DNA of 64,000 bases from Calliphora vicina (Eukaryota; Arthropoda; Insecta; Diptera; Calliphoridae): positions 162,856,726-162,920,725 of the forward strand of contig NC_088780.1 of NCBI RefSeq assembly GCF_958450345.1. Reading direction: 5' to 3'. The notes under the pieces are model-generated. The model saw only the letters and a program-made list of their open reading frames with translations. It made no database searches and had not been told where the DNA came from. The translations under genes were made by a program, and so were the position numbers. Numbering within the stretch: the first letter of the stretch is position 1; each line of letters begins with the position of its first letter. This document shows positions 11,466 through 23,192 of this stretch, piece after piece.

Positions 11466-12805
11466 TGAGATTAGAGGATTATTGTTATGAGTTTTAAGTG
11501 AACGTTTAAGCTCAAAACCTGTTATCTTAGTATCTGAAAAGTACTTTTATAATATAGTATTTTTTTAATTGTTATATTTTAGTAAAGTTATACTAATAAA
11601 AAACCACATACACATTACTAGCAAACAAATTTAATAAATTGATGGTATCAACAATTTTTTTAAAACATTTTTGCAATTTAACTAAAAATAATCAAATACT
11701 TAACTAAGTCCGACAAAGTACATTTTTCAAATGTATTTGGTACTATTTGCTTCCCTTATGTGACTACATTAGATGTAAGAGAGAGAACACTACAACCGGA
11801 ATGAAGAGTGGCAGAGTAAGAGAGAAATATTTATAATCAAAATACTCATGGTTTATTTTTAAAGAATTTAAATAATCAAAACAAAATACATGTTAAAACT
11901 GACGAACAAAATATGCGTAATGGTTAATAAATAAATACCAAAAACAAATTTAATAAAGTATACACAAAAGTTCCAACAAAAAGGTCATATGTGAATACTG
12001 ACCATAACTACTTATCCCCTAGAATTGTTAGTTTTAATTTTTAGATTCGTAAACTCTGAGATATGAAAATATACATATCTAACTTGGATAAAATTTATAC
12101 TTTTCAAAGTTTCGAAATAATTTTTAATTCAATTTTCAGAATTATTCCTAAGCATTAATCATCCTTAAACATCTAGAATTCATTCCTTTGAAAATAAATT
12201 ATGTATTGAATTAATTCCATATCGAATCATTAAATTCTTTAATTCAAATCCATTATAACATAACTTAATAAAATTTATTGAGCGATTCAATTCTACATCT
12301 ATTTAAATCTATTACGAAAAGACTTAATTATTTTCAATTCATTTTTTAAATGATTTAAAGCCAAACCAAAAAAAATATTTTCATTCAATTTGTATTCAAG
12401 CGCGACTTTTTCAATCACGATGATTAAATCACAGGTATGGAAACAGAAATCATTACGACAAATGTCGAATCCACGCAAATCGGGGTCTTAATGTCAGAAT
12501 TAAAATTTTATCATTTCTATGAAACTCCCAAAATGTTTCTTTCGAATACATCTACAAAATCGCCCTACTAACTTGAACAAAAACTTTTTTTTCGAGAAAA
12601 CGACAAAGAAAATTTTATTTAATTTTTTTTTAATTACAAATTAAACTCAATTCTGTTTTGGCTCATGAAATTAAGCTTTTTAAGGCCCATATGACTAATT
12701 ATTAAATTCGTTTATTTTATTTGATTCAACTTGATTTATTTACATAAATACTAGCACTCACTTCCTTGTCACTCACTTAATGCCGTCCAACACTGACAGT
12801 AAAGA

Positions 12806-13342
12806 GTGTTGTAACTAGGGATGCCAATTACAATCCCGAAAATTGCGGAATTTTTCTGAATTAATAAATTCCGAATCCCGGGATAAGTAAAACAAATAAA
12901 AGAAATTATGCTCTGGTCTATATTCTATCGTGTTTCAACTTTTAATAAGAACATTCTGACGTTTGCATTGGTCTCATAGTAATGGTTTCAATATACATAT
13001 GTATTTCATTAATCATCCTTATGAACACTAGTCCTTTAATGAAGTCAACCATTACTACTTTTGTTAACAAACATATTTATCTTGACCCCCGTATTCTGAA
13101 CTTTATGAGAATAACAAAATTATAACAAAAATGTTTTTAATATCAATTTCCAAACAAAAGTTATAAAATATCAAGTTTTGTTATAGATTTCTCACTGTCA
13201 TAATATTCAGAATACAGGCATAAATATGACATATATTTTGTGAAAAATTTATTTTAATTGCATGAACTAATTAAATTATTTTTGGTTTTGTTATATTTTT
13301 ACTTAATTAAAATCCCGGGATTTGTATCCCTAGTGGCAACAC
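12806..13342. mobile_element. TIR element with CTAGGGAT ends
   Basis: Left end GTGTTGTAACTAGGGATGCC, followed by CAATCCCGA; the right end inverted reads GTGTTGCCACTAGGGATACA followed by AATCCCGGGA. This is an inverted repeat of about 30 bp. hAT affinity is possible from the AGGGATGCCA-like end, but no clear target duplication was found. It contains a nested MITE at 13087-13217. Confidence 0.7.
13087..13217. mobile_element. nested MITE (CCCGTATTCTGAA ends)
   Basis: Inverted ends CCCGTATTCTGAA and TTCAGAATACAGG, with inner inverted blocks AATAACAAAA / TTTTGTTAT. It is inserted in the element at 12806-13342. Confidence 0.65.
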
Positions 13343-13819
13343 GTTTGCTCAATTTTATCTTTCAATGTGAGTACCCTGCCCTCAACAAATACGAAATGTC
13401 ATTTGTACTTCTTTTTTTTTTCATTTGTGAAGCAAGGTGTAATGTGTGAAAAAATATATACATTTTAATTGAAAATTTATTAAAAACGCCTTAAAAGCAA
13501 ACATTTTTGAATAAAAATCAATTGGAGAAGACACTTAAACAAAATGCAGCTGTTTTAAAAAGGGAAATGTAAAAATTAAAACTGGGCGTAATGGCTTCAA
13601 AATACACAGCCAGCTAAACAGTGTTGATGGATGGCTGACAAACGGATGGACAGACAGAGAAATTTGGTCGCAGACAGAAAAATAGCAACAAATTGCTCGA
13701 AAGCAAAATAGGGAAGAACAGGGAAACAATTGATAAGACAACAACAAAGGTAAACAATTAAAAGCCGCCTGTAAACAAACCGAACTTACGAAGAAAACAT
13801 CAATAATAATTGCACTATA

Positions 13820-16800
13820 ATGTCTAACGATGTGCACTTGGCCAAAGTGAGCAAGATACACCGCAGCAGCGATATAGCAGCCAAGGGAGCCATGATGAAC
13901 CATAGTCGCGGACGTTGTGCTGGTCTGCGTTTGGCTGGCAAAAGCGCAGATCTAATGGATGATATGCGCCAGTGTGATGAGGATTATTTGTTTGGCAGTA
14001 TTAGTCCAAGAGGTGGCATGCCGCATTTGTCCAGTGATTTGGAATCTCCGGATCATACACAACGTGATACCACCGAAAGTGACAACAACATAAGTTCCTG
14101 TTCAACACTGGATATTGTCAATAAAGTAAGTAGTGTAATGAATGGGTGGCATTAGCATACAACAAGACAACAACTAATTTTACATGATAGTAGTCAGTAG
14201 AAGAGTTTAATAATTGGAGGTCAATTTGTTGTTGTTTTTATTATATTTAAAGTTGTTGCAGTAGTGTTTTGTTCTAGAGGTTCTAGGGTTAGGTGCTGAC
14301 ATTTGTGCGCAGCTGCGTACAAACGCATTTGAATGGCATTTGTAGGTGCATTTGGTCACAAGGGTCAGACGAATATGACGTTTAAGTTTATTGCGAAATT
14401 TTGTTATGTTTTCATTACTGAACAAAATCAAAACTATAATAGAAACAATTTATAGGAAAAATACCAAACATCAACGACGTAATCAGTTTTCTGCAATTCA
14501 ACATATTTGTATCCATTTTTTATTATTAATTATAAATACGGAAATGTATAGATTTCTTGGAGAAAAATGATCTCAGAACAGCTGTTAAGACGTAGTCTTA
14601 GTTGTATGTGCTGTTCAGAACAACAGAGACAGGAATCAATGCTGAAACGTCAAGAAATACGTCGTAGTTGGGAGTATACTTTGGTGGCACAACCTATGCC
14701 CTTAAGGCCTATCAATGTATTACTGATAAACTTTGGTTGGTTTTTAAATTATTAAAACTTAATTAATATTCGTTTTATTTCCATCTTTAAGGTTGATAAT
14801 CTTTCCTTGCAACAGTTGGAAACCAAGGTGCGTGAATTGTCACAGCGTCTCCAGCAGGCTGAAGAGCAACGTACTATTGTGCAACAGCAATTGGAAGAAT
14901 GCAATGCTGAGAAGGAAATATGTTTGAGACGTTTGGAAATTGTAAGTGCCGCCCATGAATGTCGCATAACTGAAATGCACTGTGTTATAGCCGAATTGAG
15001 TAAAAAACTACGCAATAAACAGGAGACTACTATTTTGGAAGAACAAGAGCCCGAAGGAAGTGGTAAGTTTTTTTTAAAAAAATTTAAAAGTGAATCTGAA
15101 GGTTTTCATCTGAAGATGAAATAAAAACTTCTAAATAGCCTAATATGTTCGCGTGCAGTTTGCTCATATTAAAAAAGGTCCTTGGCACTACTTAAGTATT
15201 GTTTAATACGGCATTTATTTAGTAGCTACATTAAACTCAAATGCTTTAAATATGTGCATGTAATAATTTTTTATACAAAATAAAATTAGTTTGAAGGGCG
15301 GGCACACTAAACACAAAAATTTTAGACTTTCAAAATACAGATGACAAATATTTACAGATGACAATACTGAGTATTAATATTTGAGTAGAATTGTATTATA
15401 TTTTCAAACATGGTAGAACCAACCAGGTACAATTATTAGGGAGAGTTTTCAATATTTACCCCTACAACGTCAAATAACGCATTTACTCTCATCACTTTTT
15501 ATTTTGTTTTCGCAATGTTTTGCATGTTATTTAGAAAAAATTTAATTTGAATTGAATATTTCACGAAAAAAAGTAAATACACAAAAATTTGTTTAATTAA
15601 TTTATTTTTGTATTAGACATTTCGTTTTGTTTTTCTAATTTTCTTTTGTTTGACGTTATAGGGAATGTATAATTGAGAACGTACTTTTTAATAATTGTAC
15701 CTTGCTTGTTCTGCCATGATTTTCAAATAATATAAATGATAACTTTTTTTATTTACGGGCGGTATTCATAAATGTTTTAATACATTTCAAAAACAGATTA
15801 TTACAGATATGCAACAAATGACAGTTGCCAAGAGTGTAATATTCTATTTTGACGTTCTTCAACCACTTTTCATTTGTTGTGGTTTGCAGGGCGAAGAAAA
15901 ATACAATTTTCAAACTCAATATTTTTTATTTAAACTTTATATTCATAATTTTTTTCAGAAATAAGCTACCAAGAAGGCTCGGTCTACAACTCCGAACTAA
16001 ACTTAACAAATCCCGATGCAGAGTGTCAAACTGATCCTTTGGAAGAAGCAGACTACTCACACAATGAGGTGGAGCATAATTTGTGCAGTGAAGTTACCGA
16101 AGAGCTAAAAATATGCGATATCAACTACAAAGCACAAGTTGAAGTAAGAAAAGCTATTAACTATTTTATTTAAATTTATTTTAATTTCTGTTACATTCCG
16201 CAGGCTCTACAAGAGGAAATCCTACACCTAAAGTCCCAAATGGCATTGCTGCAGTCAGAAATTGCCAATGCTAATGGTCATAATGGTGGCATTAGTACAG
16301 CCGTAGAGGAACCAGCCAGTATTGAACATTATGGCGCCGATGTAGAGGCGACACAAAGCCTAGACTCACTAGAGCCATCACTACAACTAACGCACAAAGA
16401 TGTTGATGATGAGGTATTGAATGATTTAAATAATACCTCAACATTGACAGCAGAAGACACTTATGTGACCAGTCCCCATAAAATACCAGCCATACCAAAG
16501 ATGGCTGAGAGGGTAAGACTAAAATGTGCCAGTAAAATAGAGGGAGATAACATAACAGCCATGGATTTAAGGAATAATGAGGTAAAACTATATACGAATT
16601 CATTAATTTTTGTTAAACACTAAAATTCATATTAAATTTTAGATTAAAAATGCCAATATTGTGGAACATTTAGTATCAGATCTCAAACAAAACAATAGCT
16701 CTCTCATGGAATCCTTTATCGAGCCCTCCCAGCTGGACAATGAACTGCAGCGTTTACAGCGTAAAGTTGAGCATTTAAAGGTGCAAAATACAGTTTTGTC

Positions 16801-18331
16801 CCTGACCCTCGATGAGTCCAAGGAACACTGTGAACATTTGTATTTGTTGTGCGGCAAATATGAATCAAATGCTATTGCTTTGCAGGCAGCCTTAAATTGT
16901 AGTGATCGTGCCATTGAGGCATATGATGTTATGTTGGCTTTGTTGGAAAGCAAGTAAGTTTTTGATTGTTAAGAAATTTAAAATATTTTACTTTATTTTG
17001 TGATGGATTTATTGCAGATTGGGTCTAATCAAAGAAAAGTCCTCGGCAGCTGAAGAAAGTCGCAAAGCGGTTGAATCTGTTGCCAGACATTTGCTAGATC
17101 GCTTGGAAAGTGAAAAAAATACATGTGAAAATAGCTTAGGACCTTGGCAAAATAGGTGAGTTACACAAAAATTTAATTACACCCTTCAACATGTGGTAAG
17201 GATACTGTTGAAATCTACTTTTTTTTCGAAACATTTTCTCAAAAAATTTTTTTTTTCATCCAAAATTTTATTTGGAGAATTTGTTTGTTCTCTTGCGTGT
17301 TAACAAATGAAAATTAACCCATTTTGATCTCAGTTTTAGCATCCCCGATAAAGTCACACCCACCCCGTGGACATCTGAAGATGATAATCGTTTGCGCTAT
17401 CATGTGTCCAAGCTAAAAGGCAGACGTTCAACTGTACAAAACACCATAGTCAATCTTGAATCGCCCTTCAGTGACTCCTATGAAAAATCCCGTCTATCAC
17501 TCGAAAGCAAAAAAGAATTGAGCGGTGTGGGCCATAAGGAGAAAGCCACCGCACTCGATTTAGAAATGGCGGTGCTAATGCAAGAACTATTAAATTTACG
17601 TGAAGAAAATATTGGCCTTAAAGTAAAAGCCGAACAGGCCGAACGGGAAAAACAATATGCTAATGATCGCATAGGGGTGCTGCACGAGGCGCTCAAACAA
17701 TTGCAACATCAATTACAGCTGAACAATGAAACCACTGAACTGTTTCATCATCATCAACAGCAACGACCGTTACACATAATGGACCAACGTAACTCAACCT
17801 ATTCGGAAGCCGAACATGTGGCATTGACCGAACAGCAATTGGTGGAGGCATTATCGCGCGAGTCCGAACTAAAGGGACGTATACAGACGCTTATAGCATC
17901 CGTAACGGAATCACAAAAAATCTCAGATGAAAAATACGAACATTTACACAATAATGTTAGGGAATTACAAAAAACTAATCTGTGAGTTGAAGTTTTGAAA
18001 TGTTATTTTGTTTTACTTATAGCTTTTTCTCTTCCGCAGAAGCCTTACCCAAATCATTGAGCAAAATAAACGAAAATATCAAACTCGAATACGTAAATTG
18101 GAACAGAAAATCATGGATGTCACTTTGGAGATTGGCCGCCAACAGCAGCACCAACAATTAGAGCAGGATGTGACCAATATTAATAAATACAAATACAAAC
18201 AGTATACATCATCGGCTGCCTCAATACAACAACCTACAGCACATTTTAGGCCTCACCAGCATCATCAACATCATCACCACCAGCAACAGCAGCAGCCCCA
18301 TCATGACAATGTACCCGAAACAACGTTGTAG
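13820..18331 (+). CDS. MCC: MCC-type coiled-coil scaffold protein (colorectal mutant cancer protein homologue)
   Basis: Cytoplasmic/cortical coiled-coil scaffold linked in vertebrates to cell polarity, migration and Wnt signalling. Eight exons: 13820-14125, 14792-15062, 15959-16143, 16204-16581, 16643-16953, 17018-17155, 17334-17981 and 18040-18331. All junctions are GT/AG and in phase, giving 2529 nt and 842 residues, close to human MCC at about 829. Diagnostic blocks are PKMAERVRLK, ELQRLQRKVEHLKVQN followed by LSLTLDESKEH, CGKYESNAIALQAAL, AIEAYDVMLALLESK, and DLEMAVLMQELLNLREEN. Long heptad-rich coiled coils dominate. The C-terminus adds His/Gln-rich sequence and ends PETTL, a class I PDZ-binding motif like the ETSL end of human MCC. 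A cassette or alternative exon at 14552-14716 would insert 55 residues. Confidence 0.93.
14552..14716 (+). CDS. MCC: candidate cassette (or alternative first) exon of MCC
   Basis: In MCC intron 1, a 165-bp open segment bounded by AG (14550-14551) and GT (14717-14718) is phase 0 at both ends, so it can join exon 1 (ending DIVNK) to exon 2 (beginning VDNLS). It encodes a Cys/Arg-rich stretch (RRSLSCMCCSEQQRQ, then RRSWEYTLVAQPMPL) with coding-like codon use in AT-rich surroundings. An ATG at 14567 and a TATAAATA at 14531 leave open an alternative start. Shown: open frame and phase. Inferred: use as an exon. The donor GTATTA is not strong. Confidence 0.5.
15441..15682. mobile_element. TIR element, GTTTTCAATATTTACCCC family, copy 1
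   Basis: Lies in an MCC intron. Left end GTTTTCAATATTTACCCCTA followed by CAACGTCAAA; the right end inverted reads GTTCTCAATTATACATTCCC followed by TATAACGTCAAA. A second copy, split by later insertions, occupies 50041-51173. Confidence 0.75.
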
Positions 18332-21048
18332 TAAAAAATTAAAAACAAAATTTTGAAAGAGTTCTTGTCAAATTTTAAAGCCTTTATCTTTCTAATTGGA
18401 ATTGAGAACAGTTTGAACAATGCAATAGTGCATTTTGCTAATTTGTAAATTCATAAAAGAATTTATCGCACACGAAATTTTCATTAAGAAATTCAACTGT
18501 TTTTTATTTCAATTCGAAATTTGAAAGAGTTTTATGGTAAATTTCTTAAACTACAAGATCTGATGTGAATAATCTAAATACTCTCTTTTGCATATCTTTA
18601 TACTTTTCACTTCTACCCTTCTACAACTACTAATACTACTCTGTACGCCTATAAACTATAAATAATTATTAACAAATGAAATGTATTTAATTGTTAATAC
18701 CACGTGTAATTAACAAAGGATTCGTAAATGCAATAACATTGCATCACCGCAGCCCAGCAAATACATAGCATATTTGCTGTCTCACGTCAAAGGTTTTCTG
18801 AACCAGTATGCTTAAATTTGTTGCATTTACGAATTCGTCCATAAACTTTAGTTTAGTTTTCTAATTAGACTCAATGATGTTTTTTTTATTTCCTGCCAAT
18901 TTTTACCAAAATTAGACTCTTGATTTTGGCTTTTATATTTAAAAAAAAACTATATATTACTTATTAACACAGATGTGCCATTTGTTAAGCATTAAAGCTT
19001 TTTTTTTTGTAAAAATAAAAAAACTAAATACAAATATTAATTAAACGAATTATTTTCGTTTATCCTTTTTTCATAATTATTATTAACAACAAAACAATTT
19101 ATTATTATTCAAGTTTACTACTCATACACTTATTAAAAACATTAAATAAAATAAAGCAAATTATATATTTATATAATTATTATGTATTATGAAATATCAA
19201 TAGCAATGTTAGCCCTTTAGCAGAGTTGTTAAAAGAAGAAAGAAGAAAAAAAAACAGATAAAGTAAACAAAATTATTATTAATTACATTATGATGAGAAA
19301 AAAAGTGCAGCTTGTATTTGCTTTTTTTGTAAAAAAAACAATAAACAAATAAAAAAAATTATTATACATACATATATAAATTATAAATATAACTAAAGGA
19401 TTTGCAAGTGTTTCTATTTTGTAAAAGAAGTAAGAATGCTATATTCGGTTGTGCCGAATCTTACAAATAAAATATTTTTCTTTTCAGTTCAAAAACCTAA
19501 CTCTTGCAACAAGAAAATACATGCTATTCAATGTACATATATTGTTAAATGAATTTTAATTTGCAGTCATAAAATTAAACTCATTGGAGGAGTTGAATTT
19601 TTCCCAGTCATTAAAGATTATTTTTTTTTATTTTCAATACCCTTCAATTTCTATGCATGCCCAATAGGTATTTCTCAATTGATACAAATTTAGAGTTTTT
19701 GGACTTATTTAAATAGAAGTGAATTTGTAGATTAATAAATTAATTAAAAACCGAAAGGAACAAGACCATCCAACATTAAAAAGTTTCCGTTTCTTGTAAA
19801 ATTATATGGGGAGGCTTTCAACTATATAGTATATCACGGGTTTGCAGAATTTCCTGATGATGGTCTGAGAATTGTATATTTTAATTTAAATATCAAGAAA
19901 ACTACTTACTTTGCTTAAATATACAAGTATTGCGGTTCGCTATAGCGCAACTTTTATTTAACTGATAATATTTTGTAATAACATTATTAACATTTCACTT
20001 ATTTTATTCATCATTTACTTGAAATTTTAAACAAAGCTTCATTAGAAATACATTCTTTATTTCTTTCACTTTTCTTTTAAAAAGAAATTTCACAATTTAA
20101 ACTTTTTTAAAAATAAAAAACACACCAAACTTATAATTTGTCTCAAATATTACTTTACTCACTACTTTTCATATTTAATACACTTTTATTTAATTAAATT
20201 ACATTAAGCAAAAAAGAAATATTCACACAAAACATTTTACCGCTAATATAACCGCGTACTAATTTGACAGTTGAATAAGAAACCAGAGTTGTTTTATAAA
20301 GGAAATAAGCGATCAAAAGAGAATTGTTAAAACCAGAGTTGTTCAATATGAATTTGGGATATATTAAACAGGGTTGGCAAAAACTTTAAAAGGGAAACTG
20401 TTATTTTTAACGTTCAGCAATATAACCATTACCAATATTATATGAATAATTTAAATTATAACCCCCATATTCATAAAAAAAATTAAAAATGTTTTAAACA
20501 AGGCGTATTAATCAGGTGAGAGCGTCTCGGCAACAAATACAACAAAGACAGTATTTGTTATTTGTCAAGAGATTGAAAATGTCAAAAAATATGTAAAAAC
20601 AATTAAAACATAAATAAATTATAAGTTTTTATATGACAAATATTAAAAACAAACAAATTAAAAACAAAATAAAAATCAATTATTTGTAGTTTGCTCTAAC
20701 ACTGTTTTTTGTTGTTGAAGATTTAATATTAAAAACGGCGAGCTGGGATAGAAAGCAAAATTTCCATAAAACGTTGTTTAAATTTAAAAATTGTTTATGA
20801 ATAAAATTAATATTTTTGAAAAATCGGCATCCTTCATTTTAGACTTAATAAAGAATATTGGTAACAAAGTTACTTACACATGTCTAGGTTGATGAACATA
20901 TTTAAACTGTAAGCAAACAAAAATACAGAAATTAAACATTATCCAAAAAGTGTTTTTAAATCAAATATGTAATTAAAAATGCAATTAACATAATGTATAA
21001 GTATTGAACAAACAACCAAACACCATATATTCATACAAAATGTCATTC

Positions 21049-21201
21049 ACTTAATTCGAGAACGTCACAATTCAAAATTTGAATTTTTTGATAGGAGTAC
21101 TAACACAATTTCTAACCGATTTGATTTAAACATTATTAATATTATGGAACATATTTTTTTGGATATAGTATTTAATAAGTTGTGACGTTCTTGCATTAAG
21201 T
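21049..21201. mobile_element. MITE with GAGAACGTCACAA ends
   Basis: Left end ACTTAATTCGAGAACGTCAC and right end (inverted) ACTTAATGCAAGAACGTCAC form a near-perfect inverted repeat of about 23 bp around a 150-bp element. It lies directly next to the element at 21211-21551. Confidence 0.7.
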
Positions 21202-21210
21202 AAGAGGTAC

Positions 21211-21551
21211 ATATCGCTCATTTGCTGCAACGTCGTCAATACTCAAAAAATTTAATTTTTTACGAGATGCATTTTTAGTTATTGTTTTTAATATTTTAAG
21301 GAAACACATCACTTAACGATGTTGAACACACAAGTGGCAATACACAACTAAAATAATAGGTTATTGCAAGTAATAAATAGGCAATTGGTTAAGAAATTAC
21401 ATCAAAATGCTTCTATAGCGAACCTGTGTGTAATTTCAAAAGCTAGTTCACAAGACTTTGTCAGTTATTAAAATACCTTATTTACTATGCAATGGTGCTA
21501 TTAAATCGAAATTTTTGAATAATGACGTTGTTGCACCAAATGAACGATATG
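21211..21551. mobile_element. MITE with ATATCGYTCATTTG ends, next to a promoter
   Basis: Left end ATATCGCTCATTTGCTGCAA and right end (inverted) ATATCGTTCATTTGGTGCAA, then CGTC-containing sequence; the inverted repeat is about 30 bp and imperfect. The right end is 53 bp upstream of the TATA box of the small gene at 21693. Confidence 0.7.
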
Positions 21552-21604
21552 TATGTATAATAAATATTTGTTTAAAAATTTCAATCATTTTTGGGGTTTT
21601 TTAA

Positions 21605-21640
21605 TATATAAAACCAACCATAAGCCATACCAAACAGTTG
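21605..21640 (+). promoter_or_regulatory. TATA box and initiator of the small secreted-peptide gene
   Basis: TATATAAA at 21605-21612 is followed about 30 bp downstream by CAGTTG (from about 21634), an arthropod initiator-like CAGT. A second ATCAGAC lies at about 21648. This spacing is the classical TATA-Inr arrangement and would give a 5' UTR of roughly 58 nt. Transcription is inferred. Confidence 0.6.
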
Positions 21641-21692
21641 TACATCGAATCAGACAAGAAAAGCATTTCATTTGTCCATTCCTGAATTTAAA

Positions 21693-21896
21693 ATGAAGTT
21701 ATTATATTTAATAGCTATGATGGAATTTTTGGCACAGGTAACATTTAACAATATTGTTGCAGGCGTTGGTCAAGAAATTCCCATCATGATACCATCTCCT
21801 GCCCTGTTTGAGACCACTTGGGACCAAAGTCCCAAGGATATTTTAGAAAGTTCTGACTTTGATGTTAACGAAAAGGTAAATATTTTTGACAAATAA
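21693..21896 (+). CDS. small secreted protein, unrecognised
   Basis: ATG at 21693 in a good context (TTTAAAATG) opens a 67-codon frame ending at 21894-21896. The first ~26 residues form a signal-peptide-like segment: MKLLYLIAMMEFLAQVTF, then small residues before GVGQEIP. The predicted mature peptide is about 40 residues, acidic and proline-containing (IMIPSPALFETTW, then DQSPKDILESSDFDVNEK). A GT donor-like GTAAAT after codon VNEK (about 21873) means this might be exon 1 of a longer gene, but I found no convincing second exon. A well-placed TATA box and initiator upstream support a real gene. I do not recognise the family. Confidence 0.55.
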   Translation: MKLLYLIAMMEFLAQVTFNNIVAGVGQEIPIMIPSPALFETTWDQSPKDILESSDFDVNEKVNIFDK

Positions 21897-23192
21897 TATT
21901 ATTAACATAAACGTTAAACAATTAATTATGTTATGTAACGCAATTTAATTTAATTAAGTTTCATTAGTTTCTAATTATATTTTAGAATATTTCAGAAATA
22001 TTCAATTATCTATCATGTCTTCATTCGGAATGATTTAAAATTTTCCTTGTATCTCATTTATAATATAAATTTCTGAAAAACAAATTAAAAATTCTGAAAT
22101 ACACATCTGAAATACAATTGGAAAATTCTGAAATTTACTTGTTTCTCATACATTTGTATTTACATTAGAAATTGCTGAAATACAAATGGAATTTCAGAAA
22201 TTTCCAATTAATACAGTTGGAAAATTCTTAAAAGCAAAAAGATATTTCCGAAATACAATTGGATATTTCTCACAGAATTCCATTCCGATAGAAAGTGAAA
22301 TTTATTCCTTATTTTTCTTCTTTGGAAAATGAAAAACTAAGTTTTTTTCTCTGAAAATTAGAGAAATACACTTAGAGCGGAAACTAGAAAAACCTCAAAC
22401 AAAAAATTTCTCATAGTGTTGTTTTCACCACTTAGGTCTTTGACAGGAGAGTTTCCAATCTATGTATACATTTCTCAAATGTAATTTTTTAATCATTTTC
22501 GCCAACCCTACTTTGCCTCCAACCCACTTCATAAAGTACGCAGCATTATTAAATTTTATTAAAATTATTTATTTTTATATATATATATATTCTTTTCGGT
22601 ATTTTATTTTTCATAATTAAACTAAAACTAAGCAGAAAACAATAATTACATATACATACGAATAAAACTAAACGAAAAGTTTGTATGTGTATTAAATAAC
22701 ATAAATTTTTTTAGAATTTCATCAACGCTTTCTCGACTCTTTCCAATATACACAGTATCAATTAATTTATTTAAAGCAAATATAATTTGGATTAAACCTA
22801 TAAATCCAAATTTTGAACTGATAATTTTTATTAAATTAAGAATTTATAACTAATAATATAATAAAGGTGTCTGTCTGTCTGTCTCCTAAGGTGAAATTGA
22901 TAATTTAAACTTAGGACTGCTTTTTAATATGTTTGCAGTTGCTTGCTTATCTTAAGAAACACAAAAGTTTCCATTGAAAAAAAAACCATTAAAATATACT
23001 AATATAGTGTCCAATTATCATATTGTATATATCGTTTGTTTATAATTAGAATAATTAACATAAATATTTAAGAAGGAATATATTAAGGTATACATAATTG
23101 ATTTTTATTAGAGGGAACTAGGGCGTTTTGTGGAATTAAAGCAATAAAACAAATAACAATTTCTTTACCATCCTGTTTTTGGATTAATGAAA
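21897..23192. other. spacer between the small gene and Herp
   Basis: AT-rich. It contains a GAAATTTCTGAAATAC-type simple degenerate repeat (about 21985-22290), a MITE (22375-22460), an AT dinucleotide run (about 22577-22590) and a short TGTCTGTCTGTC run at about 22866. Herp 3' UTR sequence probably occupies the right end. No coding sequence was supported. Confidence 0.6.
22375..22460. mobile_element. MITE, AGAGCRGAAACT family, copy 2
   Basis: TA-flanked; left end GAGCGGAAACTAGAAAAA, right end GACAGGAGAGTTTCCAATC. The inner CACCACTTAGGTCTTTGACA corresponds to the inverted core of the copy at 3709-3873. It is shorter than that copy and in the opposite orientation. Confidence 0.7.

Larger units (their letters stand above)
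9659..13819. other. intergenic region between the divergent unnamed gene and MCC
   Basis: Divergent upstream region of two genes. It contains MITEs at 10833-11037, 11376-11465, 12806-13342 and 13087-13217. No coding sequence could be supported; the small ORFs at 9847, 11044, 11234 and 13258 fall in repeats or AT-rich sequence. The 5' UTR of MCC probably lies in the last few hundred bases. Confidence 0.6.
18332..21604. other. spacer between MCC and the small secreted-peptide gene
   Basis: MCC 3' UTR followed by AT-rich sequence. It includes a short terminal fragment of family F (GCTATATTCGGTTGTGCCGA, about 19438-19470) and two TIR elements at 21049-21201 and 21211-21551. No coding region can be supported. 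Confidence 0.6.

Noticed and set aside
19932..21425. 12-bp inverted repeat GGTTCGCTATAG / CTATAGCGAACC about 1.5 kb apart, possibly transposon ends
   Set aside because: A match of this length at this distance is expected by chance in 64 kb, the flanks show no target duplication, and other MITEs lie between.
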